Source: Dactylosporangium siamense (GTDB taxonomy: Bacteria; Actinomycetota; Actinomycetes; Mycobacteriales; Micromonosporaceae). From it: DNA of 64,000 bases. The stretch covers positions 1 to 64,000 of the forward strand of contig NZ_BONQ01000096.1 in assembly GCF_016862795.1 (NCBI RefSeq), given 5' to 3'. The position numbers were made by a program, and so were the translations under genes. Below are positions 15,625-22,694 of this stretch, in pieces. The notes under the pieces are model-generated. The model did not search any database, was not told the DNA's origin, and saw only the letters and a list, made by a program, of their open reading frames with translations. Positions within the stretch are counted from its first letter, which is position 1; each line of letters starts with the position of its first letter.

Positions 15625-16805
15625 TGGCGGGCAAGCGCCGGGAACGCGGCGAAGGTGCTCTGTACTGGGACGAGGCACGGCAGCGGTACATCGCGGAGAT
15701 GGATGTGGGCTACAGCGCGGCTACGGGGAAGCGGATCCGCCGGCGGGGCGTCGGCAAGACGAAGCCCGAGGCCAAGGCCAAGCTGAAGATGGCGGTCGAC
15801 GCGTACCTCGCAGGGCTGAAGGTCGACGCGGGCCGGACCACCGTCGCCGACGCGGTGAAGGACTGGCTGGAGTTCGGGCTCAACGGCAGATCGGCGAGGA
15901 CGGTCGAGAAGAACCGGCACCTGTGTGACGGACACATCGTTCCGAAACTGGGCGCGCGGAAGCTCGCCGATCTGCGGGCCGCCGAGGTCGACCGCTGGCT
16001 CGCCGACCGGGCGAAGGTGCTCAGCACCCGGACGCTCGGCGAGACGTACTCCTGCCTCAACCGGGCGGTGCGCCGCGCCATGGCCCGCGACCTGGTGCAG
16101 CGCAATGTGGTCGAGCTGTGCGACCTCCCGAAAGGGCAGCCGGGGCGGCCCTCGAAGTCGTTGACCCAGGAGCAGGCCGCCGCGGTGGTGAAGGCGGCGG
16201 AGGGTACCCAGTTCTACCCGTACGTGGTGCTGTCGCTGCTCACCGGCCTGCGGACCGAAGAGGTGCGGGCGCTGCAGTGGGATCGGGTCGACCTCGACGG
16301 GAAGCCCGACGCCGACCCACCGGTGCCAGCGTCGGTGTCTGTCTGGCGCTCGGTCCGGGAGGGTGGCGACACGAAGACGAGGAAGTCGCGCCGCACGCTC
16401 GCGCTGCCGGCGCTGTGCGTCCACGCCCTCCAGCTGCAGGGGGAGTGGCAGCAGGGTGCGGCGAAGCGGGCGGGGGACGACTGGAAGGACAGCGGGCTGG
16501 TCTTCACGTCGGAGGTCGGGACAGAGCTTGACGCGGCGAACGTCCGGCGAGCGTTCCGCCGGGTGGTCAAGGCCGCCGGGCTGGACGAGAAGGAGTGGAC
16601 GCCGCGGGAGATGCGGCACAGCTTCGTGTCGATCGCGTCCGCGCTCGGGCTCACGCTCGAGCAAATTGCCGACCTTGTCGGTCACGCCGGCACGGCGGTC
16701 ACGGAGAAGGTCTACCGGCATCAGCTCCGCCCGGTTCTGAAGCACGGCGCGGAGGCGATGGACCTGCTGTTCCTAGCCCCTCCGCCGAAGGATGAGCCCA
16801 GCTAG
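15624..16805 (+). CDS. int: Tyrosine site-specific integrase
   Basis: 393 residues, typical for pSAM2-type integrases. An N-terminal arm-binding region is followed by a SAM-like core-binding domain (about 70-170), then the catalytic domain. Its residues are visible: Arg210 in TGLRTEEVRALQW, a beta-sheet lysine near 253, Arg331 in PREMRHSF (the usual box-II His is replaced, as in many AICE integrases), His353 in LVGHAG, and the nucleophile Tyr364 in EKVYRHQL. It is encoded 71 bp from the 3' end of tRNA-Val and reads toward it, so that tRNA is the integration target. Confidence 0.95.
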   Translation: MAGKRRERGEGALYWDEARQRYIAEMDVGYSAATGKRIRRRGVGKTKPEAKAKLKMAVDAYLAGLKVDAGRTTVADAVKDWLEFGLNGRSARTVEKNRHLCDGHIVPKLGARKLADLRAAEVDRWLADRAKVLSTRTLGETYSCLNRAVRRAMARDLVQRNVVELCDLPKGQPGRPSKSLTQEQAAAVVKAAEGTQFYPYVVLSLLTGLRTEEVRALQWDRVDLDGKPDADPPVPASVSVWRSVREGGDTKTRKSRRTLALPALCVHALQLQGEWQQGAAKRAGDDWKDSGLVFTSEVGTELDAANVRRAFRRVVKAAGLDEKEWTPREMRHSFVSIASALGLTLEQIADLVGHAGTAVTEKVYRHQLRPVLKHGAEAMDLLFLAPPPKDEPS

Positions 16806-16836
16806 ACCCCCGGTTTGACCCCTCGAACGAATCAAG

Positions 16837-16863
16837 GGCCGTTTCCGACAACCGGAAACGGCC
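16837..16863 (-). terminator. Hairpin between int and tRNA-Val
   Basis: GGCCGTTTCCG at 16837-16847 pairs with CGGAAACGGCC at 16853-16863 (11 bp, 5-nt loop). It lies just downstream of the tRNA on its own strand, so it may end tRNA transcription. It also lies just after int and could serve both strands. The T tract is weak. Confidence 0.6.
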
Positions 16864-16876
16864 TCTGACCTGCGGT

Positions 16877-16947
16877 GGGCGATACTGGGATCGAACCAGT
16901 GACCTCTTCGGTGTGAACGAAGCGCGCTCCCGCTGCGCCAATCGCCC
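16877..16947 (-). tRNA. tRNA-Val(CAC), AICE integration site
   Basis: The minus strand folds as a full cloverleaf. The acceptor is GGGCGAT with ATCGCCC, and the anticodon arm is CTTCG-TTCACAC-CGAAG, which places CAC as anticodon. The T arm is ACTGG-TTCGATC-CCAGT. The length is 71 nt without an encoded CCA. The 3' end faces the integrase, the standard arrangement for an AICE in which attR rebuilds an intact tRNA. No second copy of its 3' part is visible to the left. Confidence 0.95.
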
Positions 16948-17035
16948 GCGACGTTTGTGCACTCTACCCGATCCACCCCGCCGGCCGCACGTCGGATCCC
17001 GGGGTGTCGGGGGTGGTGCCGGGGGAGCGGGGTGG

Positions 17036-17260
17036 TCAGCGGACGCGGGCAGGGCTGATCTCGCGGTCGGGGAAGCGGCGCAGGTACTCGCGTTCGAGTT
17101 CGTCGGTGCGGCGGGAGTGGTTGGTCAGGGCGTCGGCGGCGCCGTGGCGGAAGGTCTCGTGGCGGGTGGTGTGCAGGGTGGACAGCTCGCGCAGGAGCTC
17201 GTCGTCGGTGAGGGCGGCCGGCGGGACGCCGAGGGCGGGTGAGGTGTCGTCGCGGTGCAT
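17036..17260 (-). CDS. DUF6158 family protein
   Basis: A 74-residue charged helical protein with LHTTRHETFRHGAADAL and HSRRTDELEREYLRRFPDRE, the hallmark of the small actinobacterial DUF6158 family. Function unknown. It is the first chromosomal gene beyond the tRNA. Its ATG at 17260 lies 32 nt after the end of the ArsR-type gene upstream on the same strand, so the two may be cotranscribed. Confidence 0.7.
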   Translation of the reverse strand: MHRDDTSPALGVPPAALTDDELLRELSTLHTTRHETFRHGAADALTNHSRRTDELEREYLRRFPDREISPARVR

Positions 17261-17292
17261 GCGGGGTCAGTACCCCGCGCGGGCGGCGTCAC

Positions 17293-18426
17293 TCACCGCA
17301 GCAGGGCCGCGAGCAGGTCCACGCCCAGCGCCGCCGTCGCCGTGATGTCGAGGTGGTGCCGCACGTACCGGCCGCGGCGCGTCGTCTGCAGCAGCCCCGC
17401 CTTCTTCAGCACGGCCAGGTGCCGGGACACCTCGGGCGCGGTCAGGTGCCACGCCTCGGCCAGCTCGCCGGTCGTGTGCGGGCCGCGGGCCAGGGTGCGA
17501 CACAGTCGCTGCCGCACCGGATGCGCGAACGCGTCCAGGCGCAGCCGCACCAGGTCGATCGGCGTGGGCCGGCCCTGATGCCAGTCCTGGTGCCGCTCCG
17601 CCACCGGATACTGCACGACCGGACGCCACCCCGGCGCGTGGACGGTGAGCAGGTGCGGACGCCCGTACACCGACGGGATGAACGTGATGCCGTCCCCAGA
17701 AGAGCCGGCCGGTCCGGAGACCGCGCTCGTCGCGTTGTCCTGCAGCTTGTCGAGCCGGATCCGTTCGCCGCCGGCGTCGGTGGTCAGTGTGATAGCCGGT
17801 GACACCGCCGCGAGTGCGGCCCGCATGCCGTGCCGGGCGAACAGGTCCGCCTTGTGCCGCGCGTCGGCGGCGAGCTGGTGCTCGACCTGTCGCCACGCGT
17901 CGAGGAAGAACGCGTCCGCGCACTCCTCGAGGAGGTCGCGGACCGCGGCCCGCACCGCCGCCGGGTCGGTGATCAGCCGCTCCGCGAACGCCGCCTGCCT
18001 GGGCCCCCGCGCCTGCGCCAGCTCCAGCGCGCGATCGAGGTCACGGCCGAGGTCACGGCTGGGATCACGGCCGAGGGCGCCCGCCGTGAGCCGCGGCGAG
18101 CCGCAGGTCATCACGAGCGCCGACGCCACGTACGTCTCGTCGGGGATCGCGTCGACCGCGTCGAGCTCCGCCGTCAGGGTCGGCCGCGGCCGACCGGGCA
18201 CGAGGAAGTCCGCGCGCGAGGACCGCCACAGGAACTCGGCCTCCAGGAGCCGGTCGGCGAGCGCCGGCCGCAACCCGGCGAGGGTCGCCGCCGCCCACGC
18301 CTGCACCGCGGGGTGGTGCGCCGGCTCGGCGAGCACGTGCAGCATCGACGTGAGCTCGGCGAGGGGCGACGGCGCGAACACGCACCGCTCCGCCGGCATC
18401 CCCGTGATGTCGATCGTCAGCGTCAC
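17293..18426 (-). CDS. DUF5937 / ArsR-type winged-helix transcriptional regulator
   Basis: 377 residues from the GTG at 18426. A longer frame upstream lacks the family's usual start. The N-terminal 250 residues match the DUF5937 layout (FAPSPLAELTSMLHVLAEP near the start). The C-terminal 90 residues form an ArsR-like winged helix: FAHPVRQRLCRTLARGPHTT, ELAEAWHLTAPEVSRHLAVL and KKAGLLQTTRRGRYVRHHLD. Such proteins often repress a neighbouring transporter. The MFS gene diverges only 98 bp away and is the likely target. A 12-bp near-repeat (CGAGGTCACGGC type) at about 18039-18075 encodes the Arg/Asp-rich patch RDPSRDLGRDLDR. Confidence 0.75.
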   Translation of the reverse strand: MTLTIDITGMPAERCVFAPSPLAELTSMLHVLAEPAHHPAVQAWAAATLAGLRPALADRLLEAEFLWRSSRADFLVPGRPRPTLTAELDAVDAIPDETYVASALVMTCGSPRLTAGALGRDPSRDLGRDLDRALELAQARGPRQAAFAERLITDPAAVRAAVRDLLEECADAFFLDAWRQVEHQLAADARHKADLFARHGMRAALAAVSPAITLTTDAGGERIRLDKLQDNATSAVSGPAGSSGDGITFIPSVYGRPHLLTVHAPGWRPVVQYPVAERHQDWHQGRPTPIDLVRLRLDAFAHPVRQRLCRTLARGPHTTGELAEAWHLTAPEVSRHLAVLKKAGLLQTTRRGRYVRHHLDITATAALGVDLLAALLR

Positions 18427-18524
18427 CGCACCATCGTGCCAGCGCGCGGCCCGTTGCCGGCGACCGTTGACGGGTCCCGTCAATCCGCGTGATCCACGGC
18501 CGCCGGCACCGCACCGTGACCGTC

Positions 18525-19811
18525 ATGCGATTCGGTTCCCGGTATGCGGCCGCCCTCACCGTCGACGCCGTCGGTGCGGGTCTGTTGCGTCCGTTTCTCG
18601 TCGTGTACGGCCTGAGCGTCCTCCACCTCAACCCCGCCGCCACCGGTCTCGCCCTGTCCGCGGGGTTGCTCGCCGGGCTCCTCGCCGTCCCGCTCGTGGG
18701 CCGCTGGATCGACGCTGCGCACGCGAACCGGCTCCTGCCCGTCTTCGCGACGCTGGTCGTCCGGGTCGCCGGCGTCGGGGTCCTGCTCGCCGCGCACGGT
18801 GTCGCCGCGTTCGCCGTCGCGTCGCTGCTGCTCGGCATCGGCAACCAGGTCTGGCCACCGGCGCACGCGGCACTGGTCGCGGCCCTGGCCGCGCCCGGGT
18901 CGGCGGACGCGCCGCTGGCGGCGGCCCGCTCCCTGCGCAACGCCGGGCTCGGCGCCGGCGCGCTGGTCGCGGCGCTCGCCGTCGCGGGCGGGCCCGGCGT
19001 GCTGCGCCTCCTGGCCGCCGGCACCGCCGCGGGGTACGCGATCGCGGCGATCCTGGTGCTCACGGTCACCATGCCGGCGGTACCTGTGCCGGCGTCCGCG
19101 AGCAGGGCGGCCGCGCCGCGGTCGCGGGAACGGGTGCCGGGCATGGCGGTGCTCGTGTGGGCGAACCTGCCGTTCGCGCTGTGCTTCGCGGTGCTCGAGG
19201 TGGCGATCCCGGTCGTGCTGACCGAGCACCTCGGCGCGTCGGCCGCCTGGTCGGCGATCCTCTTCGCCGGCAACACGGTCCTCGTCGTCGCGTTGCAGGT
19301 GCACCTGGTCGTCCGGCTCGCGCACCGTTCCCGCCGGGCCGTCCTGGCCGGGTCCGGAGTCGTCCTCGCGGCCTCCTACCTGGGGTTCTGGGCAAGCGAC
19401 GGGATGGGCGGCGGGATGGGCGGGGTTGCCGCGATCTGCGTCGTGGCGGTCGCGTACACCATCGGCGAGATCCTGTACGCGGGCAGCGGCACCGCCCTCG
19501 TGACCGCCGCGGCGCCCCCGCACCGCCTCGGCCGTGCCCTGGCGCAGTGGCAGCTGTCCACCGGCCTGGCCAACGCCGCCGCCCCCGCGCTGCTCCTCGC
19601 CCTCCTCGCCGCCTCGCCCGCGCTGCTGTGGTCGCTCCTGGCCGGCACCACGCTCGCCGCCGCGTTCGCCGTGCACCGGTGGGCGCCGGAGCCCGGCGGT
19701 GCCGGCCAGGGCAGTGCCGGCCAGGGCAGTACCGGCCAGGGCAGTACCGGCCAGGCTCAGTGCAACCCCGTGCTCAGCACCTCCTCGACCAGGTCGCGGG
19801 GGATGCCGTGA
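18525..19811 (+). CDS. MFS transporter
   Basis: About 428 residues with 11-12 hydrophobic segments, typical of the major facilitator superfamily. GLLAGLLAVPLVGRWID is the conserved loop after helix 2, and LGIGNQVWPPAHAALVAALA lies in helix 4. The ATG at 18525 is chosen because the protein then begins directly with MRFGSRYAAALTVD before helix 1; a GTG 9 bases earlier is possible. The substrate is unknown. The C-terminal tail is extended by four 15-bp repeats encoding GQGSA/T and overlaps the end of the convergent AlaRS-like gene by 55 bp. Control by the adjacent ArsR-type protein is likely. Confidence 0.8.
   Translation: MRFGSRYAAALTVDAVGAGLLRPFLVVYGLSVLHLNPAATGLALSAGLLAGLLAVPLVGRWIDAAHANRLLPVFATLVVRVAGVGVLLAAHGVAAFAVASLLLGIGNQVWPPAHAALVAALAAPGSADAPLAAARSLRNAGLGAGALVAALAVAGGPGVLRLLAAGTAAGYAIAAILVLTVTMPAVPVPASASRAAAPRSRERVPGMAVLVWANLPFALCFAVLEVAIPVVLTEHLGASAAWSAILFAGNTVLVVALQVHLVVRLAHRSRRAVLAGSGVVLAASYLGFWASDGMGGGMGGVAAICVVAVAYTIGEILYAGSGTALVTAAAPPHRLGRALAQWQLSTGLANAAAPALLLALLAASPALLWSLLAGTTLAAAFAVHRWAPEPGGAGQGSAGQGSTGQGSTGQAQCNPVLSTSSTRSRGMP
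19701..19760 (+). repeat. Four 15-bp tandem repeats in the MFS gene tail
   Basis: Units of the form (G/A)CCGGCCAGGGCAGT run at 19701-19715, 19716-19730, 19731-19745 and, diverged, 19746-19760. They add Gly-Gln-Gly-Ser repeats to the end of the transporter and push its stop into the opposing gene. Confidence 0.85.
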
Positions 19812-20962
19812 GTGTCGTGCAGGTAGTGGAAGTCGTCGTCGGTGAGCGGGCCGCGCAGCAGGAGCCGTTCGATCAGGGGGCGGCCGCGGCGCAGCAGCGC
19901 GTTGAAGCGGCGTTCCTCGTAGACCAGGACGTCCTGGACGTAGAGCGGATCGATGCTCAGGCCGTAGTGGTCGACCGTGGACGCGATGGGCTCGGTCGGC
20001 AGGTCGAGCAGCGTGCGGGACGGGTCCTCGCGCCACAGGTGCGTGAGGACGCGGCGGATGAGACGGCGCAGCACGTAGCCGCGGCCGGTGTTGGACGGGT
20101 GGACGCCGTCACCGATGACGACGACGGACGAGCGGAGGTGGTCGTACACCACGCGCAGCGAAGGCTCGATCGAGGACTGCCGCGACGGCGTCCACAGTGT
20201 CGACACGGTCCGGATCCACGGCTCGAAGACGTCGATGTCGAAGACGCAGGAACGGCCCTGCAGGACCATCGCCATCCGTTCCAGGCCCATGCCGGTGTCG
20301 ACGCCGGGCTGTTCGAGCGGGGTCAGGGAGCCGTCGGGATGGCGGCGGTGGCGCATCATCACGTGGTTCCACACCTCGACCCAGCGACCATCGGACGAGG
20401 GGGTGCCGGTGGGCGTGCCGTCGCCGGTCCAGACGAAGATCTCCGAGTCGGGGCCGCACGGGCCGGTCGGGCCGTTGGACCACCAGTTCTCCTCGCCCAG
20501 CACCTCGACCGGCACGCCGAGGCGCTGCCAGGTGTCCAGTGAGCCGGGGTCGCTGTGATGCACGGTGACGTGCAACCTGGACAGCGGCACGCCGAACCCG
20601 TCCCGGAGCAGCTCGAGGCCCCACTGGAGGCTCTGCGGACCGTCGTAGCCGCCCAGGGACACGTCGCCCAGGGACCACGTGCCGAGCATCTGGAACATGG
20701 TCAGGTGGGTGTCGTCGCCGACCTCGTCGAGGTCCGTGGTGCGCAGGCAGCGTTGCACGCCGGTGAGGCGGCGGCCGAGTGGATGCGGCCGGCCCTCGAT
20801 GTAGGGCGTGAGCGGGTGCATGCCCGCGCTGGTGAACAGCACCGGGTCGCCCTGCGGCGGGATGAGGGTCGCGTCGCCGACGACCTGATGGCCGCGTTCC
20901 CGGTAGAAGTCGAGGAACGTGTCGGTGATCTGCCGGGTGGTCAGTGTGGTCGTGCTGGTCAT
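19757..20962 (-). CDS. Alanyl-tRNA-synthetase-like protein, catalytic domain only
   Basis: 401 residues, against roughly 870-890 for full AlaRS. The class II aminoacylation core is present: FTSAGMHPLTPYIEG, then CLRTTDLDEVGDDTHLTMFQ and MLGTWSLGD around motif 2. WWSNGPTGPCGPDSEIF and GRGYVLRRLIRR follow, the latter the AlaRS motif-3 signature. It stops at THGIPRDLVEEVLS, where the editing domain would begin, so editing and C-Ala domains are absent. It may charge tRNA-Ala as a reserve enzyme, or load alanine for another pathway. It is preceded by an alanine-rich leader ORF and a terminator. The start is the ATG at 20962. Confidence 0.8.
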   Translation of the reverse strand: MTSTTTLTTRQITDTFLDFYRERGHQVVGDATLIPPQGDPVLFTSAGMHPLTPYIEGRPHPLGRRLTGVQRCLRTTDLDEVGDDTHLTMFQMLGTWSLGDVSLGGYDGPQSLQWGLELLRDGFGVPLSRLHVTVHHSDPGSLDTWQRLGVPVEVLGEENWWSNGPTGPCGPDSEIFVWTGDGTPTGTPSSDGRWVEVWNHVMMRHRRHPDGSLTPLEQPGVDTGMGLERMAMVLQGRSCVFDIDVFEPWIRTVSTLWTPSRQSSIEPSLRVVYDHLRSSVVVIGDGVHPSNTGRGYVLRRLIRRVLTHLWREDPSRTLLDLPTEPIASTVDHYGLSIDPLYVQDVLVYEERRFNALLRRGRPLIERLLLRGPLTDDDFHYLHDTHGIPRDLVEEVLSTGLH

Positions 20963-21008
20963 CGGGGGTCCCCTCGAAAAGGACCGGAAACGGGACCGCG
21001 CGGCACAC

Positions 21009-21041
21009 AAAAAACGCCGGCGACCGTTTCCGGTCGCCGGC
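21009..21041 (-). terminator. Intrinsic terminator inside the AlaRS-like leader (attenuator)
   Basis: On the minus strand GCCGGCGACCG (21041-21031), loop GAAA's complement region 21030-21027 and CGGTCGCCGGC (21026-21016) form a perfect 11-bp GC-rich stem. Six T residues follow (21014-21009). It stands between the leader ORF stop (21057) and the AlaRS-like start (20962), so it would end transcription before the structural gene. Seven bases of its 5' arm (21040-21034) are complementary to leader bases 21077-21071, which allows a competing antiterminator. Confidence 0.9.
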
Positions 21042-21056
21042 TGAAGCGGGAAGAGA

Positions 21057-21122
21057 TCAGGCAGCGGCGTCCGGCGAGCGGTGAGCTCGCGCGGCCGCGG
21101 CGGAGAAGCGCCTGATGTGCAT
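21057..21122 (-). CDS. Alanine-rich leader peptide of the AlaRS-like gene
   Basis: A 21-codon ORF, MHIRRFSAAAAR...SPDAAA, with 8 alanines. Four consecutive Ala codons lie at 21101-21090, one at 21086-21084 and three before the stop. It is followed 15 nt later by a strong terminator hairpin and then by an AlaRS-like gene. A ribosome stalled on the four-Ala run would leave 21077-21071 just outside its footprint, free to pair with the terminator's 5' arm. TACACT at 21134-21129 is a plausible -10 element 6 nt before the ATG, implying a leaderless transcript as in other actinomycete leader peptides. The upstream gene ends only 28 bp away. Confidence 0.75.
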   Translation of the reverse strand: MHIRRFSAAAARAHRSPDAAA

Positions 21123-21150
21123 GCGGTGAGTGTACCCCTTCGGCAACGCC

Positions 21151-22206
21151 TCAGAAGCGTGAGCTGTATTCGACGGTGAAGCCGCTGCTGACGGGGACGC
21201 CGGCGTTGTTGAAGCAGTTGATGCGGATGCCGAGCGCACCGGCGCCGGGTGTCCACGGCAGGTGCAGGCCGCAGTAGTCCGGCGTGGTGCCGAACGCGGT
21301 GACCTGGACGTTGCCGGGCGGGGACGCGACGCCGCCGAACGTGGCGGTCCACACGGGCGGGCCGAGGGCGAGCACGCCCGCCGGGCCGGCGGAGTTGAAG
21401 TTGGTCAGCGGCGGGCCGAGCGGCGGGGTGTTCCACAGGTACGCGAACTTGTAGGGCGGGGCGGCGCCCCCGTACAGCGCGCGCTGGTAGTGCCAGGTGA
21501 GCGTGAACCGGGTGTTGGCGGTCGCCCCGGCGGGGTTGAAGCAGTAGACGCGGAAGAACTGGCCGTTGGCGGACGACTGCCAGCTCGCGACCTTGCACCG
21601 GGCGCCGACGCCCGGGTTGACGGCGGTGACCTGGACGTCGCCGGCCTGCGGGCCGCCGGTGCCGAGGCCGGGCAGCGAGACGGAGTAGAGGCCGGGGGCG
21701 ACGTTGGCGACGGTGTTGGCGGCACCGACGGAGTTGTACTGGGTGATCGTGCCGCCGCCCGGGTTGGCGTCCACGTAGCCGAACCGGGTCGCGGCGAACA
21801 CCCCGGAGCTGCGGGCGAACTGCACGGAGAAGCCGGGCAGCGCGTCGAGGAACCCGCCGGGCCGGTAGCAGCTGACCCGGACGATCTCGTCGGGGCCGAC
21901 GGGACCCCACGAGTCGGCCTGGCACCAGCGGCCCGGCGGGTTGCTGATCGCGTCCTGCACGGCGGTCACGTGCACGACGCCGCCGGCGGCGGCGACACCG
22001 GGGAACCTGACGGTCCACCGCCCGGGCGGGCCGGGGGTGACGGTGGTCGCGACCGGCCACTGCTGCGACACGACGCCGCCGGAGTACAGCGCGAAACCGA
22101 ACGTGTCGGGCAGCAGCGCGGCGGCCGGCCGGGCGGCGCCGAGGGCGCCGGCGAGCACGCCCGCGAGCATGACGGCGACGGTGCCCGTCAGTCGTCTGAA
22201 CCTCAT
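21151..22206 (-). CDS. Secreted protein with three beta-rich repeats
   Basis: 351 residues from ATG 22206 (GGAGG upstream). A Sec signal peptide (RRLTGTVAVMLAGVLAGALG, then ARPAAA) is followed by three related units of about 95-105 residues. Each has a W/Y-T/S-V-x-F/L-PG strand, a VHVTAV / VQVTAV / VQVTAF strand, two cysteines (as in GRWCQADSW...VRVSCYRPGG) and a closing F-x-V/L-x-F/W/Y strand. The paired cysteines suggest one disulfide per unit. No catalytic motif is visible. It may be a cell-surface or binding protein, and the family is not recognised. Confidence 0.65.
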   Translation of the reverse strand: MRFRRLTGTVAVMLAGVLAGALGAARPAAALLPDTFGFALYSGGVVSQQWPVATTVTPGPPGRWTVRFPGVAAAGGVVHVTAVQDAISNPPGRWCQADSWGPVGPDEIVRVSCYRPGGFLDALPGFSVQFARSSGVFAATRFGYVDANPGGGTITQYNSVGAANTVANVAPGLYSVSLPGLGTGGPQAGDVQVTAVNPGVGARCKVASWQSSANGQFFRVYCFNPAGATANTRFTLTWHYQRALYGGAAPPYKFAYLWNTPPLGPPLTNFNSAGPAGVLALGPPVWTATFGGVASPPGNVQVTAFGTTPDYCGLHLPWTPGAGALGIRINCFNNAGVPVSSGFTVEYSSRF

Positions 22207-22322
22207 ACAGATGCCTCCATCCTTGGAAGGGGGAGGCAGCGTATCGACCGGCATGGATGAGCATGCGTCGGATCAAGGACTCCTGGCGGTGGTGCTGCAC
22301 AAAGAGTCGTATGGGGTGAAAG

Positions 22323-22664
22323 CTAGCGGGTCTTCTGCTGCGGGCGGCGCTGCAGCTGCGGCGGGAGCAGCGAGCCGCCCTGCTGCTGGCGCTCGCGGGC
22401 CTTCGTCGCCAGGCGGGTCAGGTAGATCAGGGCCGCGCCCAGGACGCCGACGTCGTCGAGGTAGATCGGATCGGGCAGCAGGTCGACCGGGGACACGGTG
22501 TAGATGATCGCGCCCCAGAAGGCGAACTTGCCGCCGGCGCCCATCGCCTGCAGGTATTTGCCGGTCTTCCACACCCGGGTGGCGAGGACGATCGCGGCGA
22601 CCAGCACCCCGATCAGCAGCGCGCCGCCGATCACGATGAGGGCGTAGAACACGGTGTCGTCCAT
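22323..22664 (-). CDS. DUF1232 (YkvA-like) membrane protein
   Basis: 113 residues. An N-terminal transmembrane helix (YALIVIGGALLIGVLVAAIV) is followed by the DUF1232 core KFAFWGAIIYTVSPVDLLPD and PIYLDDVGVLGAALIYL, with the conserved S-P-x-D-L-L-P-D. Function unknown; members are inner-membrane proteins. The ATG at 22664 diverges from the ARMT1-type gene 30 bp away. A basic, Gln-rich tail ends it. Confidence 0.75.
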   Translation of the reverse strand: MDDTVFYALIVIGGALLIGVLVAAIVLATRVWKTGKYLQAMGAGGKFAFWGAIIYTVSPVDLLPDPIYLDDVGVLGAALIYLTRLATKARERQQQGGSLLPPQLQRRPQQKTR

Positions 22665-22694
22665 GGGCGTGAGTCTACGGGCGATACTCGCACC

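Larger units (their letters stand above)
1244..16876 (+). mobile_element. Actinomycete integrative and conjugative element (AICE), left end not seen
   Basis: The block has the standard AICE parts: tyrosine integrase plus excisionase beside a tRNA gene; replication genes (primase-polymerase, DUF3631 ATPase); an FtsK/TraB-type translocase for double-stranded DNA transfer; a spread-type membrane protein; an SSB; and an XRE-Nudix regulator. Most genes read rightward in one long, tightly packed series with many ATGA or GTGA overlaps. The right boundary is the 3' end of tRNA-Val at 16877. I found no second copy of the tRNA 3' sequence between base 1 and the integrase, so the left attachment site probably lies outside the window. 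The AIPR remnant at 536-1104 may be element cargo. Intact int, xis and tra reading frames suggest the element could still be mobile. Confidence 0.85.

Noticed and set aside
17645-20542. A 965-codon plus-strand frame across the ArsR, MFS and AlaRS-like region
   Set aside because: It runs antisense or out of frame to recognised genes and its translation has no domain-like features.
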